From Campanula takesimana (lineage: Eukaryota > Streptophyta > Magnoliopsida > Asterales > Campanulaceae): a stretch of 64,000 nucleotides of DNA. The notes under the pieces were generated by a model. The model did no database searches, was not told the DNA's origin, and saw nothing but the letters and a program-made list of their open reading frames with translations. The stretch covers positions 62,001 through 126,000 of the forward strand of contig JAOWBW010001315.1 in NCBI GenBank assembly GCA_026119855.1, written 5' to 3'. The position numbers and the translations under genes were made by a program. Position 1 is the stretch's first letter; each line of letters starts with the position of its first letter. Positions 44,695-56,996 of the stretch are shown here, one piece after another.

Positions 44695-44957
44695 TGTTAG
44701 AAAATTTGGGATTAGGGTGATTGATAATCCTGTATATTGGACTGAATAGTGATTAATTCACTTTCCGAATAAAGTATTTCGCCCCTAAATGCCTGGGTTA
44801 CACGAAATCTTTATATAGGATAAGACAATCAAAACAATATGTATCTAGGCAAAGAAAACAGATCAAAACTCAGAGAATTGTTAGCGTTTTTTGTCAATGT
44901 AATCTGAAACCAAAGTCTGTATTTATACAGATGATAGGAAGGAGCAGGATTGACTGT
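44695..44957 (-). repeat. Truncated 5' LTR of copia B
   Basis: Matches 40011-40273 closely, then stops at GGATTGACTG, where the copia C LTR begins. Confidence 0.9.
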
Positions 44958-45029
44958 AAAGTGAGGAATTCTATTCAATAACAAACCTATTCTCAATATT
45001 ATGATCTCTATGATTTATTTATTCTTACA

Positions 45030-45042
45030 TGGTATCTAGAGC
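45030..45042 (+). other. Primer-binding site of copia C
   Basis: TGGTATCTAGAGC directly follows LTR end CTTACA. It complements the 3' end of initiator methionine tRNA with one mismatch. Confidence 0.8.
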
Positions 45043-45075
45043 ATCAAGATCCAAATTTTTTTCCAAACCCTAGCC

Positions 45076-48000
45076 ATGGCCGAAAATTGCACCCTCCCCA
45101 ATCCGGCAAAACCTACCAAGCCGCTGATAATTGTATCCCTCTCCCACATTCTCAAACTCACTTCCACCAATTATATTGGGTGGAAAACTCAGATTGTTGC
45201 CTCTCTAAAAGGTTATGATCTCCATCAATTCATTGATGGTTCCCATCTTGCACCACCAAAAGATATTCCCAACCCTGCTACCACCCCCACCATTCCGGCC
45301 GAAGCCACCGATGCACAGAAAACTGCCCTAGCCACCGCCGCCGCTGCTGCTACACCAACAATCCCGAACCCTTCATACACAACTTGGTTTCGTCAGGATA
45401 AGCTTCTATTAAGTGCCTTGGCTGGTTCCTTGTCCGCCCCGCTCGTTCTGCTCATGTCTCGTTGCACTACCACATATGAGGCATGGTCTACCTTAGCCAA
45501 GACATATGCAAATCCTACCAAAGGGCATCTCAAACAGATCAAAGACCGACTGCGATCCATCACCAAAGGTTCTCGCTCAATCAACGACTACATGCATGAT
45601 CTCAAGACATGTGCCGATCAGCTCGCCTCTCTCGGCAAACCTCTTGACTCCGATGATCTGGTTGACAAAGTATTAGACCAACTCCAGGATTCTGACTATG
45701 ATAGTGTAGTCAATGCAGTAGAAAGTCGTGACTCTCCCATCTCATTTGATGAACTCCACGAGAAACTTATCAACAAAGAATTATCCCTCAAGCATCGTTC
45801 CTCCTCTGTTCCCTCTTTTCCTGCCACTGTTTCGTATGGGGCCAAACAATCACCTCGAAACCCTTCCAACCGACCTCACAACACAGGATCCACACCACCT
45901 CCTCAGCCGAACTCACCGGCCCCATTTAACCCTAATCGCAACAACCCAAACCCTAAAAATCCATACAAGGGTAAATGCTAATGGTGTCGCATTGATGGTC
46001 ACTTCCTCAATCAGTGTCACATCTTCAAACAGGCCTTTCCAAATGCTCAGTTTCCGACTCCACCATCTCCGCAGTCACAGCATCAACAAAATCCTACCAC
46101 TCCTCGGAATTCATATCGTGGCCCCACCACCAACAATCCCGCTCCCTACACCGCCCAAACACATACAGCTTCAATCCCAGGATGGTTAATGGACAACGGA
46201 GTAAAACATCATGCCACCAACGATCTGCATAATCTTTCTCTGCATGCTCCCTACGATGGCACGGAGGAACTCATTATTGGTGACGGAACATGTCTTTCTA
46301 TCTCTCATATTGGCACTGCCTCCTTACCTTCTCCCTTCTCTTCCCTTAAATTAAATCAAGTACTGCATGTTCCGTCCCTTTCCCGTAAAATCTTGTCTAC
46401 CTCTAAATTTTGTGTCGATAATCATGCGTCTATCACATTCTTACCTGATTCTTTTATTGTGAAGGATCTTCATACGGACACAATTCTTTTCCAAGGCAAG
46501 TCTAGATCAGGCGTTTATGAATGGCATCCGTCCCCTCCTGCTGTTCATGTCTCCATCTCTCCTCGCACAGTCAATTGGCATCATCTCCTTGGTCATCCAT
46601 CTTCTCAAATTTTACGACATCTCAGTTCTAGTTTTAGTTTAGATATTCCTAGTACTTTAGATTTTCATTGTAATTCTTGTGACTGCAATAAAAGTCACAA
46701 ACTTCCTTTCAATAAAAATACACTTTCTTCTAAAGGTCCACTTGATTTAATTTATAGTGATGTTTGGACGTCTCCTACTTTCTCTTATGATGGTTACAAA
46801 TATTAAATCATTTTTGTCGATCATTTCACGAAATACACGTGGTTATATCCTCTTAAACACAAAAATGATGCCACTCAAATTTTCTGTAACTTTCATAATC
46901 TTGTGGAAAAATTCTTCAAACGTTCCATCATCACTATTTTCAGTGACAATGGTGGTGAGTATATTTAACTTCGTCCTCTTATGCTGTCCCTAGGCATTTC
47001 TCATCTCACATCTCCTCCTCATACACCCGAACACAATGGGTACTCCGAAAGGCGTCATCGCCATATTATTGAAATTGGGCTCACACTTCTCTCTCACTCT
47101 CATATGCCTCACAAATTCTGGCCCCTAGCATTCGTCACTGCATGCTACCTAATTAATCGCATGCCCTCTCGCACTCTTGAATTTCATTCACCATATCTCA
47201 AACTGTTCAGTTACCCTCCCAATTATCACAAACTCCGCAGCTTTGGGTGCCTCTGCTATCCTTGGCTTCGACCCTACACCTCCAACAAACTTGATCCAAA
47301 GTCCGTCCCGTGTGTCTTTGTTGGTTACTCTCCAACCCAACGTGTTTACTATTATTTGGATCCCCAAACCCACAAAATCTATACATCGCGCCATGTCAAG
47401 TTTGTTGAGCACCAATTCCCCTTCCAATCCCTCACTTCTTCAGACCAACACACGCCCACACCAGAAGAATGGTGCACACTTCGAGTTCCCCTACTCTCCA
47501 ACACTCCTACCGACCCTGCCTCCCCTTCACCTCCCACTGGACAGGCCGGACCTCCTCTCACTCCCACTTTCCAAACAGCTCCCCCACCACATACCTCTAC
47601 TCTACCTACTCCTGATACATATACAGCCTCAACTGATCCCACACCCTCTCCTACAATTCCCTCCCCACCTCCTTTACCTACGGGTCCTCTCACACGCCTC
47701 CACAATAATATCCAAAAACATATCAACAAACTGAACCTTCATGCCACTCTCTCCACTCCGGACACTGAACCAACTACATACACCCAGGCCCTAAAACTTC
47801 CTACTTGGCGAACAGCTATGCAATCTGAATTTGATGCCTTGGTGGCAAATCATACATGGGATCTGGTTCCACCTACTCCGCACCAACACCCCATTGGCTG
47901 CAAGTAGATATTTCGAACCAAATATAATCCGGACGGCACGGTTGACCGTCACAAAGCCAGACTTGTTGCAAAAGGTTTTCATCAGAGGGAAGGTATTGAT

Positions 48001-49290
48001 TACTCCGAGACATTTAGTCCAGTGGTTAAGCCTGCTACTATTCAAACTGTTCTGTCCCTTGCGGTTACACGTGGTTGGGCTTTACGACAGGTAGACATCA
48101 ATAATGCTTTTTTACAAGGTTCCTTATCAGAGGATGTGTACATGACTCAACCTCCTGGTTTTGTTGATCCACACAACCCGACCCATGTATGCAAGCTTCG
48201 TCAAGTCCTATATGGTCTTAAACAGGCTCCTCGTGCATGGTATACAAAGTTGAAACAGTATCTTATTTTAGTCGGTTTTCAGAACTCAAAATCCGATTCT
48301 TCGCTTTTTACTTGCTCCCGATCGGAGGGGTTCCTTGTACTGCTAGTTTATGTTGATGATATAATTGTTGCTGGTTCTTCTACTGCCTTAATGGAATCTT
48401 TTATTCAGTCCTTTGCAGCCAGGTTTTCTCTCAAGGACTTGGGGTCGCTCTCCTATTTTCTGGGTGTGGAGGTTCTTCCTCACAAAGATGGCTTATTCTT
48501 AAGTCAACACAAGTATATCATGGATTTGCTTCACAAATACAACATGACTGATTCTAAGCCGGTTCCCACTCCCCTGGTACCAGACCCGTACCTCACCGCC
48601 AACACTGGGACGCCTCTTCCAAATCCTTCCGAGTATCGTTAGTTAGTGGGCTCTTTACAGTATCTCTCGCTTACGCGATGTGATCTATCATTTGCTGTCA
48701 ACCGGCTTGCTCAGTTTATGCAACATCCGACCGACATACACTGGGGTGTTCTTAAACGCATACTGCGTTATTTGGTTGGTACTAGTTCACATGGTCTACT
48801 ACTCCGCAGATCTTCTCCTGGCATTTTTTATGCGTTTACTGATGCAGGCTGGGCTGGAGATAAGCTGGATTATATCTCCACTACTGGTTATTTGGTTTAT
48901 CTTGGATCCAACCTTCTTGCATGGAGTTCCAAGAAACAGCGTATTCTAGCTCGTTCGTCCACAGAGGCTGAATATAGAGCTGTTGTAGCTACTAGTGCGG
49001 AGGTTTTATGGCTTCAAAATTTGTTATGTGAACTGCGTGTCATACCTCCTCAGCAACCAGTCATCTACTGTGATAAACTGGGCTGCCAATCCCCGGTTCC
49101 ATTCTCGGATGAAGCATATTGCTCTTGACTATCACTTTGTTCGTGAACAAGTTCAGAGTAATAAACTTCGTGTGACTCATATCTCTGGCGATGATTAGCT
49201 TGCGGATGCTCTTACAAAGGCACTTCCGCGTTCTCGGTTTCATTTTTTGCTCTCCAAGATTGGACTTACCCTCCGGGCGTCCATCTTGCG
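45076..49290 (+). pseudogene. Copia C gag-pol polyprotein gene
   Basis: Start MAENCTLPNPAKPTKPLIIV. Gag: UBN2-type (NYIGWKTQIVASLKGYDLHQ...YEAWSTLAKTYANPTKGHL) and knuckle after GKC (WCRIDGHFLNQCHIF). Protease motif reads WLMDNGVKHHATND, so DSGA is DNGV. Integrase: VNWHHLLGHP..CNSCDCNKSHK, YSDVWTSP, FSDNGGEY, HNGYSERRHRH (catalytic Asp, Asp, Glu present). RT: DINNAFLQGSL, YGLKQAPRAWY, YVDDIIVAGS. RNase H: ARSSTEAEYRAVVATSAEVL. Nonsense codons at 45979, 46804, 46966, 47905 and 48640, a deletion-frameshift near 49078 (GATYVAANP shortened), then TAG at 49196. Most stops look like C-to-T or G-to-A changes. Confidence 0.92.
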
Positions 49291-49296
49291 GGGGCA

Positions 49297-49531
49297 TAAT
49301 AGCAGTAATACCAATACTACCCCTGTTCAATGTTAACCGAAACCCTAGCTTGCACTTCAAGCTAGGGTAGCCGGCCCTAGAAGCAATTAGCAGTCAGAAT
49401 AGGTTACAAACTTCTTTTACTTTTATTTTGTATAAATAGGGGTTCTCTTTATCAATTGTAAAGTGAGGAATTCTATTCAATAACAAACCTATTCTCAATA
49501 TTATGATCTCTATGATTTCTTTATTCTTACA
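49297..49531 (+). repeat. 3' LTR of copia C
   Basis: Begins TAATAGCAG (expected TG, probably mutated) and ends TTCTTACA. Contains a perfect 10-bp inverted repeat CCCTAGCTTG-N5-CAAGCTAGGG at 49343-49367 and TATAAATAGGGG near 49431. A 75-bp piece of the same LTR forms 44955-45029. Confidence 0.88.
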
Positions 49532-51018
49532 GAATGTTCTACATACTGTATTGAAATACATGTGATTAAAAATAGGGGGAGCATCATATCACCAACATCC
49601 ATTTAAATTAATCTTCTTGGAGACAGCACATATATTTATCCTGTAAGAGCAATAATTTTTTATTTATTTTTTGATGTGTAAGTGCACTATGAGGCACTTG
49701 CACCATAATCAAACAAGTACAGGTGAAATAACGGCTATTGTCAGTACTAAATACAAGCTATTTTCAAGGTTCGTGTATAAAGGAGAAAATTTTAAGCGGT
49801 GAAGAAAATTTTGTCAAGAAGAAAGCTTGGTTCAAAGATACATGGTTTTGAACATTTATGTTAAAAGGTAGGCAACTCTAAAAAAAAAAAAACAATACAA
49901 AAAGGAAACTCGATACAAAGTTCCATCTCTATAACAGAGAGTTGATGTTTTGACTGCATGAAGGAGGCTGGTTAGGATATAGAGGTCTGGCTTCTTTCAT
50001 GAACTGTTTTTAATATTGCTTATTTTTAACTTGACCAATTACCTAACCCTGTTTATTCTAATGCAGATTAACAACTCTGTTAGTGATGATGAGGCTTGAA
50101 AGCTGATATATTGTTCTTGGATAATCTCATTAAAATTGGTACCTGCTGATTCATAAGGTGGTGATGTAGGATTCACACATTGGTCAAAAAGAGAACCAAT
50201 TGGAGTCTGATAACAACTTATGGTGTACTGATGTAATTTTTTTTTTATTAACCCTTCTAATAGGATTTTTTGCTAAAATAAGTTAACAATAGGATTTGTT
50301 CAAATAGCATCAAAACAGACTCCCTCCGTCCCAATTTAGAAACAAGTCTATTCTGGCCCAATTTAAAGACAAGTCTAGTTTGCAATCTTTTAATTATAAG
50401 CTGGTATAATTTTAATATTAGAGGTCTCTTAGAGGATACCTGATTAGTACATGTTTCTGAAATTAGAAGACTTTATAAGTACATCATGCCTTTACTATGC
50501 TTCTGATGTCCTCGGAGCCACGAATCCTAACAAAAAGATTTATGGAAATGATCAATATACAAATGGCTTCAAAACATCGATGCATCAATAAATTCATGGT
50601 CAAAGAGTAAAGTCAATAGTTCTTCTAACTTAGCATTCATGGGTTTCTTAATCAGAAAATAAATAAATAAATGAATAAATTAAAATGAGATGAATTACTC
50701 ACCATAACCAGTAGTGTAGTCTTAAAAGCAACACTTTGAATATATATAATGAGAAAATTGAAAATAAATGCATAATGGCCAAAAAAATTGTTCAGGCCCA
50801 AAAAAAAAAAAACTTTGACCCAGTTAATACCATAACCGAGTCTATTTTACATGATTTATAGTACACCTTGCACCAGGAAAAAAAATTTCATCGCATTTTT
50901 TTACATAAAAATTAATAAATTATTAAACAAATATTTGAAAATAAAAAAAAATTATAAGATCAAAGAAATTTAACAGATCTGTACATGCACAGTAAGGTGT
51001 GTGGTTTTTGAAAGGCCC
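49532..51018. other. Unannotated spacer between copia C and the Sirevirus-like element
   Basis: No gene. A single Stowaway-type end (CTCCCTCCGTCCCAATTTAG) lies near 50322. TAATGCAG|ATTAACAACTCTG at about 50065 looks like a splice acceptor followed by eleven codons and a stop, which is too little to call an exon. Confidence 0.5.
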
Positions 51019-52175
51019 TGTTAACTTAATAAATAGATAGATTAAAACTTGGACAGCTAACGGTTAGCTTTTGAGAAATAATAAGTAAAAGAATCATGCA
51101 GCGGAATATAAATAAATGAAGAAATAAAAGAACAAAGTGTAATGTGTGTGTAAGTGTGTGAACAGGAGTGTACACAGTATTTTAAAGTGGTTCAGAGGCA
51201 AAACCCTTCTCTTACATCCACCCCTACTGTTGGAACAGTGAGATCAATTCACTATAATATTCTCTTCACTAAGAGTTACAAGAATTGATAAGGCAAGTTC
51301 CTTTGAACCCCCCTCTACTTAATTGACACTTCAATTAAGGTTGCTTCTTTCAAAGCGAGAAAAGAAAAAGAAAAAGAAAATTACAAGTGTGTTTACAAAT
51401 GAAAATAGCTTGGCTGTTAGCTGGCTGGATGTGGGTTGTAACTGGGTGCAAGATGGCACAATATTTGCAGGGGTCTATGCAAATATTCAAGACTGCAGAG
51501 TGTGAATGCACGGAAGCTACAAAAGGGTTATGAAGGTTTTTCAGAGGTTGAACGATAAAAAGTTAAGGGTGTTTGACAACATGCCAGTATGCACCTTTAT
51601 ATAAGGGTTGGCATATAGCCGTTGGGAGACAAGGGTACAGAGGAGTAATGGTATAAGTCAAGTTGACTGACATATTTATTACTTGGTTGGATGCAAGTTG
51701 TCAATCTGGGTGGAGAGCTATGCAGACTTGATCAAGCTTCAATAGGGGTTTATTCAATAATAAGGGAATGTTTTATGTATTGGAATAAATGATCTTCAAG
51801 AGTCTGACGTGACAGATATAGCTATTGGCCAAGAACATGCTTAGCTGTTGAAACAGAGGTCTTAGCGGTTGGGCTTTTAAGGCATTGGCTATTGAAGCTT
51901 GTTTGAATTTGGCATCTTGATAATTCATTTGAATGAAAGGGAGTTTGTAATAGGAGGTTCTTCAGTTTGTTTGATGTATGGATGGTAGGTATATCATGTA
52001 ATGACTTGACTGTTGTTTGTGTAGATGCAGGATAGTCTTAGCTGTTGAACTTTGTTTTGGGATGCCCGTGGTCAGGTCTTTGTAAACTTCATATAATCAA
52101 CTTGGCTTGATTATTTATTTATCGAAACATGTTTACTATGATTAATTTATGATTAAGCATAATGAGGTACTAACA
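51019..52175 (-). repeat. 3' LTR of the Sirevirus-like element
   Basis: Minus strand TGTTAGTACC...TTAACA, adjacent to a polypurine tract. Boundaries rest on the TGTTA/TAACA ends because the second LTR is missing. Contains TTAGCTGTTGAA-type words at about 51842 and 52038. Confidence 0.75.
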
Positions 52176-52190
52176 ATTTCCCCCTTTTTG
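52176..52190 (-). other. Polypurine tract of the Sirevirus-like element
   Basis: Minus strand CAAAAAGGGGGAAAT immediately before LTR start TGTTAGTACC. Confidence 0.75.
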
Positions 52191-52405
52191 GTAAATAAAT
52201 AATGGTTTTGATTATGTACATGCAAAGAGATATGCTAAGGAAATGGAACTACCAATGAAGAGACATTCTTCTTGATGAAATTTCTTGGCATACAAACCAT
52301 GTTAATACAAACTAAAATGTACTAAAGGGAAATAACTGATAAAGTAAAGAGTTATTCTGAACAGCTTATTCAAAACAAAGAAAACAAACCAAAGTAATCT
52401 TAAAA

Positions 52406-52441
<36 letters not shown>

Positions 52442-52560
52442 TGGTGAGGAGAGTCATGGTGTTGCCACATAGACAAGTCTTAGAGAAAAGTTGCATTTGG
52501 TGTTGCCACATCATTACCACTCTTATAAATAAGAGACTTTTCAAATTCTTTTTCTTAGCA

Positions 52561-53190
52561 AATAGTATTAGTTACTATATAAGGTAACTATTATAGTTAA
52601 ATAATATAGTTAACTAATACTTATAATAGTAATAGTTACTATAATAAGTAACTAATATAGTTAACTACTATAGTAACTAATACTTATAATAGTAATAGTT
52701 ACTATAATAAGTAACTATTATAGTTAACTACTATAGTAACTAATACTTATAATAGTAATAGTTACTATAATAGGTAACTAATATAGTTAACTACTATAGT
52801 AACTAATACTTATAATAATAATAGCTACTATAATAAGTAACTATAATAATAGTTAACTATATACTTATAATAGTAATAGTTACTATATTAAGTAACTATT
52901 ATAGTTAACTACTATAGTAACTAATACTTATAATAGTAATAGGTACTATAATAGGTAACTAATATAGTTAACTACTATAGTAACTAATACTTATAATAAT
53001 AATAGCTACTATAATAATAGTTAACTATATACTTATAATAGTAATAGTTACTATATTAAGTAACTATTATAGTTAACTACTATAGTAACTAATACTTATA
53101 ATAGTAATAGGTACTATAATAGGTAACTAATATAGTTAACTACTATAGTAACTAATACTTATAATAGTAATAGTTAACTATTATAGTTAA
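52561..53190. repeat. AT-rich tandem array of about 62-bp units inside the Helitron
   Basis: About ten units of TAATACTTATAATAGTAATAG followed by variants of TTACTATAATAAGTAACTA and TATAGTTAACTACTATAGTA. Units 52801-52980 and 52981-53160 are nearly the same, showing a higher-order duplication. TTAGTTAACTAA-like palindromes occur in each unit. Confidence 0.85.
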
Positions 53191-53196
53191 CTATTA

Positions 53197-53468
53197 CTAC
53201 CTACGTTCCAGAGTAAGAGTCCTACTTTCTATTTTGATACGTCACAGAGTAAAAGTCTTTTTCCTAAAATGACAAAGAATCTTTACTATTTATCTCAGTC
53301 ATTCTCTCTCCTACTTTACTTTTATACTCACAAAATCAATCAACTTATTCACTCACACACATTCTATCTCCTAATTTACTTTTACACTCACAACATTTAC
53401 TTTACTTCCATCATTTCTTAATTTCCATGCAAATGGGAGATAGGACTCTTACTCCAGGACGGAGGAAG
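53197..53468. mobile_element. Stowaway MITE inserted in the Helitron
   Basis: 272 bp flanked by TA at 53195-53196 and 53469-53470. Ends CTACCTACGTTCCAGAGTAAG and inverse CTTACTCCAGGACGGAGGAAG. No coding capacity. Confidence 0.88.
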
Positions 53469-53936
53469 TAATATTTAACTATTATAACTAACTAATACTA
53501 TTAATAGTATTTGTTAATTATAATAGTTAAATATAATTGTTAACTATAATAGTTACTATATAAGTTCATTATTATTATTAATAGTATTAGTTAATCATAA
53601 TTGTTACAATCTATATTAACTATTACTATTAATTATATATTATTTAATCATAATAGTTACTATATATGTTAACTATTACTATTAATACCAGTAGATTTTT
53701 TGAAATATTCATACAACAGACTTAAATGTACTTCTAAATTAATTAAAAAATATATTTACTACAACTATGTACAACCAAAGCTATGAAAATGTTTTGATTA
53801 ATTTAAAATATATATATATATATTTTCAAATAAAATTATTATGTTAATTTATCAATTAAAAACATCAAAAAAGGAAAATACAAAAAACATTAATGGAATA
53901 GATTCCCGTGCAGAGCACGGGTTACCTACTAGTAGA

Positions 53937-56900
53937 TCAGAATTTTTGAAGTCTTTCCACCTCCTCACGTTCTTGAATGAGAGCAGCTCTGCTTACTAGA
54001 TCATGCCTCTTGTAGAACCACTCATTGTTCCAGGCAAGACTCATCATATAGTTGTAGGTGAAGTCCTAGTTTTGTTTTGCTATGAGTTGATTCTTGGTGA
54101 GAACAGGCTGATCCTTCAAAAGTTTGTTACCAATCCAGGCTTGTAGCTGTTGAGGGGACATGTTTTCTTCAAAAATAGAGACCCCCATAGGAGAGTCTTT
54201 GTAAAGGGAGGCATGCCTATTCTTGGTGATTCTGGAGGTTTGACTGTATGGGGGAGCTTGAAAGTATGAGAAGATGGATGTTTGGGATGGTCTGGGTGTC
54301 ATATGAAGGCTGCTGGGAGGAGGTTAAGGGAAAGCTCTTTGAGATGGCTGTTCAGGGGATGGAGGAATTGGATTGTCACCTCTTTGAATAATGAACTCAG
54401 ACACATCATCAAGATTTTTGAGTAGGGAAGTTTTGAGTTGTTTGATGAGGGTGGCTGAAAATTGGTTAAAGTCAGAATAGGTGAGGCAATAAGGAGGGGT
54501 GTATTTGAATGGGTCAAAGTTTGATGGGAGGTTAACAAGCTTAGATCTGGATTTCTTATGGAATACAGGAGGAGGGGGAGGTAGGAGTTGAGGATAAACA
54601 GCAGAGAAGGGGAAGAGGTTTTTGACTATGATCCCAAGTATGCGGCTCTTTGTAGATAGAAGGGTCCAAAATACAGATTGAGTATATTGGATGCATAGAG
54701 CATACACATGGGATGAAGGGGTGTATAAGCGTTCTAAGAGATTCTTAGAAATGAGATGGGAGAAGACAAATTCCCACTCAGGAAGATTAGATAGGGTGAG
54801 GGGATTGGGAAGTTTTGGAGCAAAGAGGAAGCAATATTGGGTAATGATCCTAAACTTTTTCCACTCTTCATATGCATAGAAGAGTTGACCCCCAATGTTT
54901 TTGGCATGAATGCTCATGTGGGTCTTTGTCATTTTCCAAGGTTTGGACAAATTATGGGGATTGAGCAGAGGAGGGAGAGAAGAAATTGAACCAAGCTTTT
55001 TGTAGTCTTCTTGGACAGCTGTGATTGAGAAGTCAATGTCACAGTCAAGGGCCCAAAAACTAGAGGTAGGCATGGAGGTGTTTAGATCAATTTGAGATTG
55101 AGGAATTGATTTAGAGGAAGGGATAGCTGTTGAGACAGACTGGGTGATGGATGATCCACCTTGACCTTGGGAAATCTTATCCTCTCTTATTCTCATGAAC
55201 TCAAAGGCTTGGAGGGCTTCATCCAGTGAAAACTTACTAGATAGCTGTTCAAACAGGTAGATCCTACTTTCCTCAGACAGATTAGAAACTGTCTTATCTT
55301 TGATGAAGTCAAGGAGTGTGGGTTGGAGAATAAGAGGTACAGTAGAATGAATAGAGGTTTTTGGTGGGAGAGAGACATGAGTAGGGGGTGAAGGAGGAGG
55401 AACAGAGGGAGATTGAGTCTCAGCTGTTGGGATAGACTCAAGAACATGAGAGTTCCCCCTTGACCTAACATGGCTATCTGATCTAGGTGAGTTTCCCCTA
55501 TGGATTTCAACAAGAGAGAGGATTGGAGATGTTTGAAAGTGTAGGTGAAGAATGCCTTGAATGGCATATGCATGTTCAGAACTAGAAGTGTTTTTGGGAG
55601 ATGGGGGAGATGAGTGTCTAAATCTTTTGGGAGAGGGGGAAGTTGATCTCTCAGTTCTCTTTTGAACAATAAAATGATCAGAGGAAGAGGAGGAGGTTAC
55701 CATAGCCAAATTTCTTGGTTGAGCCTGAGCTGTTGGAGAACTAGTCTTAGCTGTTGAGCCAGTTTCCAAGATTGGTTGCTCAGCTGCAGGTTGATCCTGG
55801 TCTTGATCTCCTTTACCATGATTGGACTTCCTTGTTTCATCCAGTAATTGTTGGATAGTGAGTTGATCATCAACTTCTTCTTCATCCAATATAATGACAT
55901 CACTGGATTGGCTTGATTTTTGCACTTCAGATTCTCCTTTACTTAAGGTTGCTTCATCATCTACATAGACTTTGCTTGCATTGCTCCCAACAGGTCTAAC
56001 ATGTTCCCAACTTGCAGTGGTTTGTTCATTTCTATCAATAGGTAAGGATGATGATTGGGATTTAGATTTGGTGGGCTCACTTGAAGATGATGATGGAGAA
56101 GAGGGTGGTTCATCGATCTTCCTTTTTCTTTTTCTTTTGACAGCTGTAGACTTTCTCCTTGAAGTAGTCTTGGCTGTTGATCTGGTTTCCTTAGCTGTTA
56201 AGGACTTACCCTTGCCTTGCCTCCTGGATACCTTAGTTGTTCCATCCTTAGTACCTTTGAGAGGTATAGTCTTTTTGTCAAACTTTTTGGAGGTACTGAG
56301 GGGAACAAGCTCAGGCCACCTGGTGTTAATGGCAATTGTGAGGGCTGCAAACTTTTTAGCCAAAATCCCACTCATGAATCTGAACAGATTTGGTTTGGTG
56401 GACCTCATATAGGGCTTATAGAGAGATTAAGAACTGGCTAGATTAAAGTTCTCAAGCATGACTGTACACCAATTCATTTTTCTTCTAATGAGACCAAGGG
56501 CAATTTTCCATTCTGCAACACTCAACTGGTCTAGTGAAGATTGCTTTCCACACATTCCTTTGATCACCACATCACTTAGGGCTGAATTGTTGATGGACAG
56601 GTTTTTCTTCAAGATTGGTTTTTGCTTGACAGAGGCATAGTCAATGGCATCTTGGTTTGTGAATTCTTGGTAGAGAACACTAAATGTTGGATCCAAAACT
56701 TCACTCCAAACATTGGTTAGAAGACTGGGGTGATTTGAGATTCCATAAGTGGTATGAACATCTGCAAGAGAGATGATCATTTGAGTAGTGTGGAAACGAC
56801 ATTGGATCGAACTATTGTTGAGCCTAGTGCCAGTTCTATATACCACTAAGCAAGCATTTTCAAGAATTGGATTCTGAGCAGTTAACATGTTAACTAGACC

Positions 56901-56996
56901 ATTGTTTTCTAAAATTTCTTTGACAATGGTTCCTACTTCACCATCAAAGAACTCACTTTCAATGTTGTAACCATGGGATTCTTCAGGGAGAGCCAT
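53937..56996 (-). pseudogene. Env-position protein of the Sirevirus-like element (about 1,019 codons)
   Basis: One minus-strand frame from ATG at 56996 (MALPEESHGYNIESEFFDGE) to TGA at 53937-53939, with three in-frame stops (56427, 54324, 54066) and no frameshift. Residues 1-190 (RTGTRLNNSSIQCRFHTTQM; GKQSSLDQLSVAEWKIALGL) resemble the domain often labelled putative plant transposon protein. Residues about 200-480 are low-complexity, basic then Ser-rich (KRKRKRKIDEPPSSPSSSSS). The C-terminal 500 residues are globular-looking with FWALDCDIDF and FRIITQYCFLFAPKLPNPLT. No clear signal peptide or transmembrane helix is visible, so a true envelope role is unsupported; only the position matches. 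Four residues S-T-A-K recur because of the repeated word described under findings. Confidence 0.75.

Larger units (their letters stand above)
40011..44957 (-). mobile_element. Ty1/copia element B, minus strand
   Basis: 3' LTR at 40011-40551 and truncated 5' LTR at 44695-44957, very similar. The plus-strand reading of the LTR is TGTTAG...CCAACA. A polypurine tract (minus strand GGGGGGAAA, 40552-40560) adjoins the 3' LTR. The interior gives gag, protease, integrase, RT and RNase H, all broken. The expected TGGTATCAGAGC primer-binding site is not seen next to the 5' LTR; the sequence there is AACGAATAAAGTATTATG. The outer part of the 5' LTR is missing at the junction with copia C, so the target duplication cannot be checked. 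Confidence 0.9.
44955..49531 (+). mobile_element. RE1-like Ty1/copia element C, plus strand
   Basis: Truncated 5' LTR (44955-45029), primer-binding site TGGTATCTAGAGC at 45030 (one change from TGGTATCAGAGC), a single long gag-pol frame from 45076, polypurine tract TTGCGGGGGCA, and 3' LTR (49297-49531, 235 bp). Related to copia A (same segment order, FVGYS and YVDD context, similar LTR layout) but a distinct family. It reads in one frame for 4 kb with five nonsense codons and one frameshifting deletion near the end, so decay is recent. Confidence 0.93.
52406..53932 (+). mobile_element. Non-autonomous Helitron
   Basis: Starts TCTATATATA after host A (52405) and ends CTAG before host T (53933): the A^T insertion site and TC...CTAG termini of Helitrons. 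The 3' hairpin CCCGTGC-aga-GCACGGG (53904-53920) lies 8 nt upstream of CTAG. It is 1,527 bp with no coding capacity and is inserted 4 bp beyond the stop codon of the env-position frame. The interior is mainly an AT-rich tandem array and one Stowaway MITE. It would be moved in trans by a RepHel protein. Confidence 0.88.

Noticed and set aside
50060..50100. Terminal exon after TAATGCAG
   Set aside because: Only eleven codons and no partner exon.
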